This document shows, piece after piece, positions 56,766 through 64,000 of a DNA stretch of 64,000 bases. Position numbers and translations under genes: made by a program. Under the pieces are notes generated by a model that made no database searches, was not told the DNA's origin, and saw only the letters and a program-made list of their open reading frames with translations. Origin of the DNA: Pseudomonas berkeleyensis (GTDB lineage Bacteria; Pseudomonadota; Gammaproteobacteria; Pseudomonadales; Pseudomonadaceae); assembly GCF_014109765.1 (NCBI RefSeq), contig NZ_CP059139.1, positions 2,170,001 through 2,234,000 of the forward strand. The letters run 5' to 3'. Every line of letters begins with the position of its first letter. Within the stretch, counting starts at the first letter, position 1.

Positions 56766-57596
56766 ATGTATCGACTCGACGACCTGCTGCACCTGATGGC
56801 GCGTCTGCGTGACCCGCAGTTCGGTTGCCCGTGGGATCTGAAGCAGACCTACGCGACCATCGTGCCCTATACCCTGGAAGAGGCTTACGAGGTCGCTGAC
56901 GCCATCGAGCGTGGCGACTTCGATCACCTGCCGGGCGAACTCGGCGACCTGCTGTTCCAGGTGGTTTACTACAGCCAGCTGGCGCAAGAGGAAGGGCGCT
57001 TCGACTTCGCCCGGGTAGTCGATGGCATCACCACCAAGCTGATTCGTCGCCACCCGCACGTGTTTCCCGACGGTGATCTGTACGGGGCGCCTGACGCGGC
57101 GCAGCTGGAGGAGGCTGCGGTCAAGCAGCGCTGGGAAGAGCTAAAGGCCGAGGAGCGCGCCGAAAAGGCCGCTGCCCCCGAGCAGCTATCCCTGCTCGAT
57201 GATGTACCGACGGCGCTGCCGGCGCTCTCGCGTGCGGCCAAACTGCAGAAGCGTGCGGCCCAGGTCGGCTTCGACTGGCCCGATGCGTTGCCGGTGGTGG
57301 ACAAGGTGCGCGAAGAGCTGGATGAAGTGCTCGAAGCCATGAGTGAGAACGATGCCGAGGCGGTGGCCGAAGAGATCGGCGACCTGCTGTTCGTTGTCAC
57401 CAACCTGGCGCGACATCTGAAGGTCGACCCTGAAAGCGCGTTGCGTGCTGCCAATGGCAAGTTCGAGCGGCGTTTTCGCTTCATTGAGCAAAGCGTGCGT
57501 GAGGCCGGCCGCCGCCTGGACAACTGCTCGCTGGAGGAGCTGGACGCGCTCTGGGGCGAGGCGAAGAAACTGGAGAAGCAGTCTCCCGGCTGCTGA
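56766..57596 (+). CDS. mazG: Nucleoside triphosphate pyrophosphohydrolase MazG
   Basis: MazG hydrolyses nucleoside triphosphates to monophosphates and lowers (p)ppGpp levels in E. coli. The 276 residues carry two MazG repeats: C-P-W-D with E-E-A-Y-E-V-A-D-A (about 20-75) and the active second copy with E-E-L-D-E-V and E-E-I-G-D-L-L-F (about 180-215). It is separated from relA by only 12 bases, a natural functional pair. Confidence 0.95.
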   Translation: MYRLDDLLHLMARLRDPQFGCPWDLKQTYATIVPYTLEEAYEVADAIERGDFDHLPGELGDLLFQVVYYSQLAQEEGRFDFARVVDGITTKLIRRHPHVFPDGDLYGAPDAAQLEEAAVKQRWEELKAEERAEKAAAPEQLSLLDDVPTALPALSRAAKLQKRAAQVGFDWPDALPVVDKVREELDEVLEAMSENDAEAVAEEIGDLLFVVTNLARHLKVDPESALRAANGKFERRFRFIEQSVREAGRRLDNCSLEELDALWGEAKKLEKQSPGC

Positions 57597-57601
57597 GCAC
57601 C

Positions 57602-57662
57602 GTAGCCCGGATGAAATCCGGGAGAGACGAATCAGCCCCTTCCCGGATTTCATCCGGGCTAC
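57602..57662. repeat. REP-like palindrome after mazG
   Basis: GTAGCCCGGATGAAATCCGG at 57602 and its exact complement ending at 57662 enclose 17 bases. A related arm overlaps the LysR gene end at 29945. Confidence 0.75.
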
Positions 57663-57775
57663 GATGGGTTTTCGGGCTGGAGCCGCTGCGCCTTAGCCCT
57701 TATGCTGGGTGCCTTGGATTGGCAGCGCGAATCTGCGTCGCTGCCGCAACTGAATCATGTTCGGGATCTTTAGTC

Positions 57776-58315
57776 ATGGGTCTTTCCCTGCGCGACCAGC
57801 TGCTCAAAGCCGGCCTGGTCAATGAAAAACAGGCCAAGCAGGCTGGCAAGCAGCAGCAAAAACAGAAACGTCTGGTGCAAAAGGGCCAGGCCGAGCTGGA
57901 TGACAGCACGCGTCAGGCCGCGCTGCAGGCGCAGGCCGAAAAGGCTGCACGCGACCAGGAGCTGAACCGCCAGCAGCAGGAAAAAGCCGAGCAGAAGGCC
58001 CGCACGGCACAGGTCAAGCAACTGATCGAGCGTTCGCGTCTGCCCAAGCTCGACGGCGAGGACTACTACAACTTCGTCGACGACAAGAAGGTCAAGCGCC
58101 TGCCGGTCAACACCCTGGTGCGCAACAAGCTGTCCAACGGCTGGTTGGCCATCGTTCGTCATGGCGGTGGTTACGAAATCATTCCGCGTGAGGCGGCGCT
58201 GAAGATTCAGGAGCGTGATGCCTCGCGTATCGTCCTGCTCAACACCCACGTTGAAGAGCCGGATGCCGATGATCCTTACGCGGCCTATCAGATCCCTGAC
58301 GACCTGATGTGGTAA
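57776..58315 (+). CDS. DUF2058 family protein
   Basis: The protein has 179 residues from M-G-L-S-L-R-D-Q-L. The N-terminal half is a long highly charged coil rich in Gln, Lys and Ala (K-Q-Q-Q-K-Q-K-R). The C-terminal half is compact: Y-Y-N-F-V-D-D-K-K-V-K-R, then L-V-R-N-K-L-S-N-G-W and Y-E-I-I-P. The pattern matches DUF2058 (E. coli YaiL-like), thought to associate with nucleic acid. In Pseudomonas it lies near mazG. Confidence 0.85.
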   Translation: MGLSLRDQLLKAGLVNEKQAKQAGKQQQKQKRLVQKGQAELDDSTRQAALQAQAEKAARDQELNRQQQEKAEQKARTAQVKQLIERSRLPKLDGEDYYNFVDDKKVKRLPVNTLVRNKLSNGWLAIVRHGGGYEIIPREAALKIQERDASRIVLLNTHVEEPDADDPYAAYQIPDDLMW

Positions 58316-58337
58316 CGCTGCGTTTCTGCACGCTCGC

Positions 58338-58358
58338 GTAGGGTGCTCTGTGCGCACC
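58338..58358. repeat. Dispersed short palindromic repeat, copy D
   Basis: GTAGGGTGCTCTGTGCGCAC, a variant of the family, with a partial inverse at 58389-58414. Confidence 0.55.
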
Positions 58359-58418
58359 GCAGAATAGTGCGGTTGCTGCGGGTGTGAATGGCGCACCTTG
58401 CTCGTAGGTGCGCCGCCT

Positions 58419-58691
58419 TCAGCAGCGATTGCCGTTCAAAAGCACTCGGCCAAAGCTGGCGCCTGCGTCTTGTGGCGTGATCGCCAGCAGGCGATCCATA
58501 CGCAGGCGCTGCTCGCCATCGGCCGTACGCACCAGCAGAAACTCTTCCTTGCTCGCCGTGGTTTCCGTGGTCAGCGCCTGACCAAGCATGCGGGAGCCAT
58601 CGACCAGTTCGATAGCCAGCTGATAGCGGTGCATGCAGGCGATCTCCAGGTAGTCATAGAGATCGCAGGCCAGGGGTTGGTAGTCGTCCAT
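58419..58691 (-). CDS. rof: Rho-binding antiterminator (Rof)
   Basis: This 90-residue Sm-fold protein inhibits transcription terminator Rho. It opens D-Y-Q-P-L-A-C-D-L-Y-D-Y-L-E-I-A-C-M-H, which matches E. coli YaeO/Rof (Y-Q-P-I-N-C-D-D-Y-D-N-L-E-L-A-C) closely, and continues with L-A-I-E-L-V-D-G and R-L-R-M-D-R-L. It is alone on its strand. Confidence 0.88.
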   Translation of the reverse strand: MDDYQPLACDLYDYLEIACMHRYQLAIELVDGSRMLGQALTTETTASKEEFLLVRTADGEQRLRMDRLLAITPQDAGASFGRVLLNGNRC

Positions 58692-58757
58692 CGAGTCGTC
58701 CTCCGCGCTGGCTAGAGCCTAGCCGAGAAACGACCCTGGCTGTTTTCCATACGCGAT

Positions 58758-58795
58758 AAAAAACGCCGCAACCCGATACAGGGTTGCGGCGTTCT
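58758..58795 (-). terminator. Terminator of the OprD-type porin gene
   Basis: AACGCCGCAACCC and GGGTTGCGGCGTT (58762-58774, 58781-58793) form a 13-bp stem with a T run on the minus strand. Confidence 0.9.
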
Positions 58796-58812
58796 CGTTT
58801 CGCTGGTGAGCC

Positions 58813-60060
58813 TTACATCAGCGGAATGGTGTAGCTGACGATCAGGCGGTTCTCGTCCAGGTCACCGATGCTCGCGTTGGAGCGCACCATCGCGTTACGC
58901 CAGCGTACGCCGAGGTTCTTCAGCGGGCCTTCCTGGATGATGTAGCTGATGTCGACGTTGCGCTCCCATTCCTTGCCGCTTGCGCCACCCACACCGTCGA
59001 AGCCGTCACCGGTGACGTAGCGGACGAAGGCCGTCAGGCCCGGGATGCCGTAGCTGGCGAAGTTGACGTCATAGCGCGCCTGCCAGGATTTCTCGTCCTT
59101 GCGGGTGAAGTCGAGAATCTGGATGTAGTTGACGATGTACGGATCGGTTTCGGTCAGGAAGGGGAAGGCGTTGTCGCCGCCGACCTTCTGGTAGCCCACG
59201 CGGAAGGTGTGCGCGCCGATGCCGGCCCAGAGGTTGATCGAGGTCAGGTCGTTGTCCAGGTTGCCGCCGAGTTTTCGACCGTTGTCTTGGGAGTCGAAGT
59301 AGGCCAGGTTGCCGCCCAGTTTCCAGTCGCCGATCGGCTGTACATGGATTAGGTTGTACAGTTTCTGGTCGTAGATATCCTCCAGTTCGCCATACCACAG
59401 GCCGACGGTGGTGTTGCCGCCATTGAACTTGTAATCGCCGCCGGCGAAGTTGTAGCGGTCGCTCTCGCCACCTACGTTGCTGGCGGTGATGTCGACCCGG
59501 TCGGTGGAAGCGCGCTGGTTCACTTCACGCAGTTGACCGCCATTGAGGGTCAGGCCGTCGATCTCCTGCGAGGTGATCATGCCCCCGGTGAAAACCTGTG
59601 GCAGCAGGCGCGAGTCGCCGGAGCTCACGATTGGCAGCTTCGGCATGAGCCCGCCGACCTTGCCGACGGTTTTCGAGATGCGCGCTTTGACTGCCCCGCT
59701 GAGCTCGGAATACTCGTCCGGCCCCTCGTTGCCGAAACTGTTGGGTAGCAGCCCGGTGCCGGCGCGTTCGTCAGAGGAATCGAGTTTCAGGCCCAGGCCT
59801 GCATAGGCGTCCAGGCCAAAACCGACGGTGCCCTCGGTAAAGCCGGATTCGGCCTTGAGGATGAAGCCCTGTGCCCACTCCTCGCGCTTGGACTGCTGTG
59901 CAGCGGTCGTATCGCGCAGGTCGCGGTTCATATAGAAGTTACGGAGTTCCAGAGTGGCTTTGCTGTCGCCGATGAAGTCAGCCTGTGCCAGGCTCGGCAG
60001 GGTCATGCTTGCGCCCAGCGTGGCGAGGGCCACGGCACGGGCGAGGGGAGTCTTACTCAT
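58813..60060 (-). CDS. OprD-family outer-membrane porin
   Basis: This is a substrate-specific porin of the pseudomonad OprD family, 415 residues. A signal peptide (about 1-27, ending A-Q-A) is followed by D-F-I-G-D-S-K-A-T-L-E-L-R-N-F-Y-M-N-R-D, the standard OprD entry, then an 18-strand barrel with W-A-Q-G-F-I-L-K, A-G-L-G-L-K-L-D, L-P-I-V-S-S-G-D-S-R-L-L and R-Y-V-T-G-D near the end. The substrate (amino acid or carboxylate type) cannot be read. It is followed by a strong terminator. Confidence 0.93.
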   Translation of the reverse strand: MSKTPLARAVALATLGASMTLPSLAQADFIGDSKATLELRNFYMNRDLRDTTAAQQSKREEWAQGFILKAESGFTEGTVGFGLDAYAGLGLKLDSSDERAGTGLLPNSFGNEGPDEYSELSGAVKARISKTVGKVGGLMPKLPIVSSGDSRLLPQVFTGGMITSQEIDGLTLNGGQLREVNQRASTDRVDITASNVGGESDRYNFAGGDYKFNGGNTTVGLWYGELEDIYDQKLYNLIHVQPIGDWKLGGNLAYFDSQDNGRKLGGNLDNDLTSINLWAGIGAHTFRVGYQKVGGDNAFPFLTETDPYIVNYIQILDFTRKDEKSWQARYDVNFASYGIPGLTAFVRYVTGDGFDGVGGASGKEWERNVDISYIIQEGPLKNLGVRWRNAMVRSNASIGDLDENRLIVSYTIPLM

Positions 60061-60320
60061 TATTATTGTCTCCTCGTTGTTATAAGCAGGTCGGCCACGA
60101 AATGACCGATCAGTTACGGCGCGGTGAAATAAAGCACTTAGCCTGCGAGTCGACTGTAAGACTTTAGTCTGGCGGGGCTTCGAGCGGAGTTGGCGTATTG
60201 CTGCGCATAGGCTCTAGCTCGTGGTTAGCAGGGGTTTTCCGGGTTGGGCCATCTATCGGGAAAATTTCGCTCGAACGAAGTCGAGCTGAGAAAAATCGGC
60301 AACCGTTGGTCGATAAAGGT
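60061..60320. other. Porin to DUF5610 spacer, no gene seen
   Basis: The spacer between divergently read porin and DUF5610 genes is about 320 bases. Apart from the porin ribosome site and the FliA-type promoter near its right end I see no gene or repeat. Confidence 0.5.
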
Positions 60321-60347
60321 TAAAGCTTGCCTCCGTCCGGCCGCTAA
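60321..60347 (+). promoter_or_regulatory. FliA (sigma-28)-type promoter for the DUF5610 gene
   Basis: TAAAGCTT (60321-60328), exactly 11 bases, GCCGCTAA (60340-60347): 14 of 16 positions of the FliA consensus TAAAGTTT-N11-GCCGATAA, 33 bases before the start codon. Confidence 0.75.
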
Positions 60348-60380
60348 GTTCGGCAGATAACCTGTTCGGGTACCCAACTC

Positions 60381-61520
60381 ATGAATCCTTTGAGCTCACT
60401 GAATTCCGCCGCCTCCCGCACTGCGCAGGCCAGTCAGTCGATGGCCTCGCGCAACAATGCTGCCGATGCACAGGCCACCTTGGCCAATCGCCTCGCCGAG
60501 AAGCTCGGCGTGCCGCCGGGCTCGCTCTCTGGGTCGCGTGATGACTACACCCCTGAAAAGGTTGCCGGGCGGATTCTCGGTTTCATCGAGCAGCGCCTGC
60601 AAAGCGAGGCGGCTGCCGGTGCTGACCCGGCCAAGCTGGACAAGCTGCTGACCCAGGCCCGTGAGGGTGTGGAGAAAGGCTTCGCCGAGGCGCGCAAGAT
60701 TCTCGATGGTATGGGCGTGCTGAAAGGCCAGGTGGCGGGTGATATCGACGACACCTACAAACGTATTCAGGATGGCTTCGGCGATCTCGACAAGCGTTTC
60801 GGCAGCGCCGCCCCAGGCGCCCCGGATAAGGTGGCGGTAGCGGGTTACAGCGAGCGCTTCAGCGCGTTGGCGGAAACCTTCGACCTGTCCGTTACCACCC
60901 GCGATGGCGACCGCCTGCGTATTTCCGTGGCGCAGGCTTCGGCCAGTTGGTCGCAGAGCAGCTTCGCCGCCTCCAGCGATGGCAAGTCCACCACCGTGAG
61001 CGGCAGCAGCCAGTCTGGCAGCATGCGCATCGGTGGTTGGCAGGTGGATGTCGAAGGTGAGCTGGACGATGACGAGATCAAGGCGCTGGAGAAGCTCTTC
61101 AGTCAGGTACAGGATCTCTCCGACAAGTTCTACGCCGGTGATCTGGCAGGCGCCTTCGATCGCGCCATGGCGCTGGATATGGATGGCGAGCAACTGGCGT
61201 CGATGTCGCTGCGCCTGACCCAGACCAGCGTGCGCCAGGCCACCGATGCCTATGGCGCAGTGGCCGGGCAGGGCGCCAGCGCGATCAATAGTGGGCTGCA
61301 GGAATATGCCCAGGGGCTGCTCGATGCGCTGCGCAGTGCCAGTGACCTGGCTCAGGATGCCGGCGGTATGCTCAAGGAACTGCTCAAGGGCGGCTTCTCG
61401 CTCGATGAGCGCTTCGATTTGCCGCGCCTGGAGAAGGCCGACAGCCTCAACCGCAGTCTGCTCGATGGCCTGCAGTCGCTGATCGCTGGTCAGCCTGGCA
61501 AGGACGCTGACGCGAGCTGA
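60381..61520 (+). CDS. DUF5610 domain protein, likely in the flagellar regulon
   Basis: This 379-residue protein lacks a signal peptide and membrane segments. It is Ala/Ser/Asp-rich with an N-terminal disordered stretch (N-S-A-A-S-R-T-A-Q). A DUF5610 region follows at about 35-150 (D-D-Y-T-P-E-K-V-A-G-R-I-L-G-F-I), then a middle beta stretch and a helical tail. Function unknown. The FliA-type promoter and the flagellin-like start (M-N-P-L-S-S-L-N) suggest a protein made with late flagellar genes. It reads like a protein secreted or assembled at the cell surface, which is inference. Confidence 0.82.
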   Translation: MNPLSSLNSAASRTAQASQSMASRNNAADAQATLANRLAEKLGVPPGSLSGSRDDYTPEKVAGRILGFIEQRLQSEAAAGADPAKLDKLLTQAREGVEKGFAEARKILDGMGVLKGQVAGDIDDTYKRIQDGFGDLDKRFGSAAPGAPDKVAVAGYSERFSALAETFDLSVTTRDGDRLRISVAQASASWSQSSFAASSDGKSTTVSGSSQSGSMRIGGWQVDVEGELDDDEIKALEKLFSQVQDLSDKFYAGDLAGAFDRAMALDMDGEQLASMSLRLTQTSVRQATDAYGAVAGQGASAINSGLQEYAQGLLDALRSASDLAQDAGGMLKELLKGGFSLDERFDLPRLEKADSLNRSLLDGLQSLIAGQPGKDADAS

Positions 61521-61568
61521 TTACTGCCAGTGCTAAACTGCGCACCTTGCTGATAGTGAGGTGCGCTC

Positions 61569-61805
61569 ATGACGCCTGAATGCCAACTTTTCGGAACCCT
61601 GGGCTGCCATCTTTGTGAGGTAGCCGAGGCGCTGCTCATGCCATTCGTCGAGAACGGCCTGCTGGTCGAGTTGATCGATATTGCCGAGCATGAAGGGATG
61701 GTCGAGCAGTACGGTTTACGCATTCCAGTACTGCGTCGCTGCGACAACGCAAGCGAACTGAACTGGCCGTTCGATGCCGAGCAGGTGGTGGCCTTTCTGA
61801 GCTGA
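61569..61805 (+). CDS. Glutaredoxin-like protein
   Basis: This 78-residue thioredoxin-fold protein has redox pair C-H-L-C (residues about 13-16) and cis-Pro in R-I-P-V-L. It is shorter than classical glutaredoxins and matches the YfcG/DUF836-type glutaredoxin-family proteins. It probably acts as a small thiol carrier; the partner is unknown. It follows DUF5610 on the same strand by 48 bases. Confidence 0.87.
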   Translation: MTPECQLFGTLGCHLCEVAEALLMPFVENGLLVELIDIAEHEGMVEQYGLRIPVLRRCDNASELNWPFDAEQVVAFLS

Positions 61806-61829
61806 GAAGGGCGCTTCAACGAAACGCAG

Positions 61830-61863
61830 GCAATAAAAAACCCGCCGATCAAGGCGGGTTTTA
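61830..61863. terminator. Bidirectional terminator between glutaredoxin and tRNA-Pro
   Basis: AAAACCCGCC and GGCGGGTTTT form a stem with A and T runs on both sides, serving both convergent units. Confidence 0.85.
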
Positions 61864-61867
61864 GATT

Positions 61868-61944
61868 TGGTCGGAGAGACAGGATTCGAACCTGCGACCT
61901 TCTCGTCCCGAACGAGACGCGCTACCAAGCTGCGCTACACTCCG
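61868..61944 (-). tRNA. tRNA-Pro(CGG)
   Basis: The 77-nt gene has acceptor CGGAGTG at its 5' end (61938-61944), anticodon loop T-T-C-G-G-G-A (anticodon CGG), T loop GGTTCGAATCC and encoded CCA at 61868-61870. A TAGAAT element lies upstream. Confidence 0.95.
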
Positions 61945-62075
61945 AATGCCGCGTATTCTACCGAAAAACTTTTACCGCACAAGGGGTTAGCCCGAAAAAA
62001 CTACGAGCCGGCAACCCGGTTGCCGACTCGTATCATCCTTCTGGCTGGCCGATCCAGGCGCTTCAGGCTTTCGCC

Positions 62076-62297
62076 TCAGAGCTCCTTGACGGTCTGAACC
62101 TGATCCTTGTTGATCGTGGCACGTTTGCCGTCGAGCTGCTCGAACTCGTAGAAGCCGGATTCTTCATCGAATTTGGGCTTGTCCACGGTCTGGATCTCAC
62201 GGCCGTCATTCAGCGTTATTACCGACGGGCTGGAGCAGCCGGCCAAAGCGGCAAGGCCGAGGGCAATCAGCAGGGCGGGGATGATCCGTTGGTTCAT
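62076..62297 (-). CDS. YgdI/YgdR family lipoprotein
   Basis: The protein has 73 residues from M-N-Q-R-I-I-P-A-L-L with lipobox L-A-G-C. The SH3-like YgdI/YgdR domain shows V-I-T-L-N-D-G-R-E-I, T-V-D-K-P-K and F-Y-E-F-E-Q-L-D-G-K. The ribosome site GGAGACA suits this start. Such lipoproteins are small envelope proteins of unknown role. Confidence 0.88.
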   Translation of the reverse strand: MNQRIIPALLIALGLAALAGCSSPSVITLNDGREIQTVDKPKFDEESGFYEFEQLDGKRATINKDQVQTVKEL

Positions 62298-62385
62298 GGT
62301 CTGTCTCCTTGGGTAATACAAAGGTGTGCTTTACCCTGGCTCAGACGTAAAACCATCGTGCGAGTTCCGCCAAGGCTATTTCAGC

Positions 62386-62976
62386 CTAGTCTTCCGATGG
62401 CGTGCTCGCGAGCATCTCCGGTGTATTGAGGTTGGCCAGGCGAGGGTCGTCGAGCGCGCAGTCGATGGCCACTGGCTCAAGTCGGCCGAACCAGCGTTGC
62501 GGGCTGCGCTCGCCAGACTGCCAGGCGCGTTCGAGATCCTCTTTGAGCGCCGTGGGCAGCAGGCAGAACAGTGGCTGCCAATAGTTGCCCTGGCGGATCA
62601 CCACCGGCCGGCTCCCGGCATGGCTGAGCAGTGATTCGATCAGTGCGCGGTCTACCAGTGGGGCGTCGCACGGCAGCACCAGCATCTGTTCATGACGCGC
62701 TGCGCTCATGCCGGCGCGAATTCCTGCCAGCGGGCCCTGGAAGTCCTGATTCTGATCGGTCACCAGTTGATCGGCATAAGGTGCATAGCGGTCATTGTTG
62801 CGGTTGCAGGAGATGATCAGGTCGTCGCTCAGTGGCCTGGTCAGCTCATGCAGCCAGGCAATCAGCGGCTGGCCGCGCCACTCCAGCAAGCCCTTGTCGC
62901 GCCCGCCCATGCGCTGGCCTCGGCCACCGGAAAGCAGTAGCACCGAGCAGGTGGGGAGGGCGTTGGGTGCGGGCAT
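62386..62976 (-). CDS. mobA: Molybdenum cofactor guanylyltransferase MobA
   Basis: MobA joins GMP to molybdopterin to form the guanine-dinucleotide cofactor. It has 196 residues from M-P-A-P-N-A-L-P. The nucleotide loop [17 protein letters not shown] is perfect for the family, with V-T-D-Q and C-D-A-P-L-V as further marks. It is divergent from moaB with a 68-base spacer. Confidence 0.95.
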   Translation of the reverse strand: MPAPNALPTCSVLLLSGGRGQRMGGRDKGLLEWRGQPLIAWLHELTRPLSDDLIISCNRNNDRYAPYADQLVTDQNQDFQGPLAGIRAGMSAARHEQMLVLPCDAPLVDRALIESLLSHAGSRPVVIRQGNYWQPLFCLLPTALKEDLERAWQSGERSPQRWFGRLEPVAIDCALDDPRLANLNTPEMLASTPSED

Positions 62977-63044
62977 GCGGGCAGTCTCCGGTGGCAGGCG
63001 GTGTGATATAACAGCGCCCATTCTCTCCCAATTGGATGCCTGCC

Positions 63045-63584
63045 ATGAACCATAAGGCCGACGCGGTTTTCGTGCCGCTGAACATCGCCGTGCTGACCGT
63101 CAGCGATACCCGCACTGTGGAGACCGACACCTCGGGCCAATTGCTGGTCGAGCGTCTGATCGGTGCCGGGCATCAACTGGCCGCACGTGTACTGCTCAAG
63201 GATGACCTGTACAAGATTCGCGCTCAGGTAGCGACGTGGATCGCCGAGGATCAGGTGCAGGTCGTGGTGATCACTGGTGGTACCGGTTTCACCGGGCGTG
63301 ACAGCACGCCGGAAGCGGTTGCCTGTTTGCTGGACAAGCAGGTCGATGGCTTCGGTGAGCTGTTCCGGCAGATTTCCGTGGCCGATATCGGCACCTCCAC
63401 CATCCAGTCGCGCGCATTGGCCGGTTTGGCCAACGGTACGCTGGTGTGCTGCCTGCCGGGTTCGACCAACGCTTGTCGCACCGCCTGGGACGGCATTCTC
63501 GGCGAGCAGTTGGACGCGCGGCATCGCCCCTGTAACTTCGTGCCCCATCTGAAACAGGTGGGCGCCTGCGAGACCCGCGGATGA
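63045..63584 (+). CDS. moaB: Molybdenum cofactor biosynthesis protein MoaB
   Basis: MoaB adenylylates molybdopterin in the pathway (MogA-like activity). It has 179 residues from M-N-H-K-A-D; a start three codons upstream is possible. The MoCF fold motifs are [19 protein letters not shown] and L-P-G-S-T-N-A. The stop overlaps the moeA start (ATGA), indicating coupling. Confidence 0.93.
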   Translation: MNHKADAVFVPLNIAVLTVSDTRTVETDTSGQLLVERLIGAGHQLAARVLLKDDLYKIRAQVATWIAEDQVQVVVITGGTGFTGRDSTPEAVACLLDKQVDGFGELFRQISVADIGTSTIQSRALAGLANGTLVCCLPGSTNACRTAWDGILGEQLDARHRPCNFVPHLKQVGACETRG

Positions 63585-64000
63585 GCGCTTGCGATCATCC
63601 CGGCCTGCTGCCGATGGAGGCAGCGCTGGTACGGTTGTTGGCTTTGGCCGATGCAGCGCCCATCGAGCAGATCGAGCAGGTTGCGCTGGCCGAAGCGGAT
63701 GGCCGTGTGCTGGCCGAGCCGCTGATCGCGGCGCTGGATCTGCCGCCCTGGGCCAATAGCGCGATGGACGGCTACGCCCTGCGTCTGGCTGATTGGACGG
63801 GCCAGGCGTTGTCGGTCAGCCAGCGTATTCAGGCTGGCACTGCACCTGCCTCGTTGGCGCCGGGAACCTGTGCGCGCATTTTTACCGGTGCGCCGCTACC
63901 CGAAGGTGCCGATACCGTCGAGATGCAGGAAAACGTCGAGCTGGATGAGGCCGGACGCGTGTATTTCCGCGAGTCGCTGAAGGTCGGGCAGAACGTACGT
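63581..64000 (+). CDS. moeA: Molybdopterin molybdenumtransferase MoeA (3' end cut by window)
   Basis: MoeA inserts molybdate into adenylylated molybdopterin. Only 140 codons are visible, running to the window end without a stop. The N-terminal part [11 protein letters not shown], then [14 protein letters not shown] and [14 protein letters not shown] are diagnostic. The start overlaps moaB by four bases. Confidence 0.95.
   Translation, partial: MSACDHPGLLPMEAALVRLLALADAAPIEQIEQVALAEADGRVLAEPLIAALDLPPWANSAMDGYALRLADWTGQALSVSQRIQAGTAPASLAPGTCARIFTGAPLPEGADTVEMQENVELDEAGRVYFRESLKVGQNVR

Noticed and set aside
54372..57059. Minus-strand frame opposite relA (895 codons)
   Set aside because: It is a shadow of relA and mazG; there is no ribosome site or recognisable motif.

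Overview
The window looks like chromosome of a gamma-proteobacterium of the genus Pseudomonas. The core genes are GC-rich. The order ldhA, gacS, response regulator, sensor kinase, cysM, rlmD, relA, mazG, as I recall it, matches Pseudomonas chromosomes. OprD-family porin, RhlG and DUF6316 genes fit the same genus. The repeat types suggest the mendocina/pseudoalcaligenes side of the genus, which is inference.

Region 1 (1-1517) is the tail of a cytochrome c maturation operon (ccmI plus a lipoprotein). Region 2 (about 1700-15247) is the accessory island. It holds a two-partner secretion / contact-dependent inhibition locus: an outer-membrane transporter (CdiB-like), a 2117-residue CdiA-like exoprotein with its own small toxin tail, and a candidate immunity gene. 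Behind it lies a row of displaced, start-less toxin tails, most with a small immunity-like gene: an EndoU-type nuclease, a ParB-like-fold toxin with an Imm35-like protein, a toxin-50-like tail with its partner, and a broken toxin-21-like stub. The tails open on a shared short sequence (Gly-Ala-Lys-Ala-Thr or a variant) that also marks the toxin junction of the intact exoprotein. Three generations of a Y1 (RAYT-type) transposon and one dead IS3-family element are lodged among the cassettes. AT content rises sharply here.

Region 3 (15248-31979) is housekeeping and metabolism: tRNA-Ser, the divergent metR/metE pair with a perfect MetR box, a hydrolase, an EamA transporter, quinone reductase, fumC, a BolA protein, trhO, a DsbA-like protein, an ABC exporter, and a LysR regulator divergent from an amidotransferase-like gene. 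Region 4 (32008-36319) is a tyrosine/homogentisate degradation operon (hppD, homogentisate dioxygenase, fumarylacetoacetase, maiA) preceded by TyrR/PhhR-like boxes. Region 5 (36487-46066) holds a chemoreceptor with a FliA-type promoter, rhlG, trmO, a pseudouridine synthase homologue lacking its catalytic Asp, rimO, cytochrome b561, three tandem initiator tRNA genes, dinB and small envelope/unknown genes.

Region 6 (46094-58691) is the global-regulation block: ldhA, the GacS sensor, a second two-component pair, cysM, rlmD, relA, mazG, a DUF2058 gene and a Rho-binding antiterminator. Region 7 (58813-64000) holds an OprD-type porin, a DUF5610 gene with a FliA-type promoter, a glutaredoxin-like gene, tRNA-Pro, a YgdR-type lipoprotein and molybdenum cofactor genes mobA, moaB and moeA (cut by the window end).
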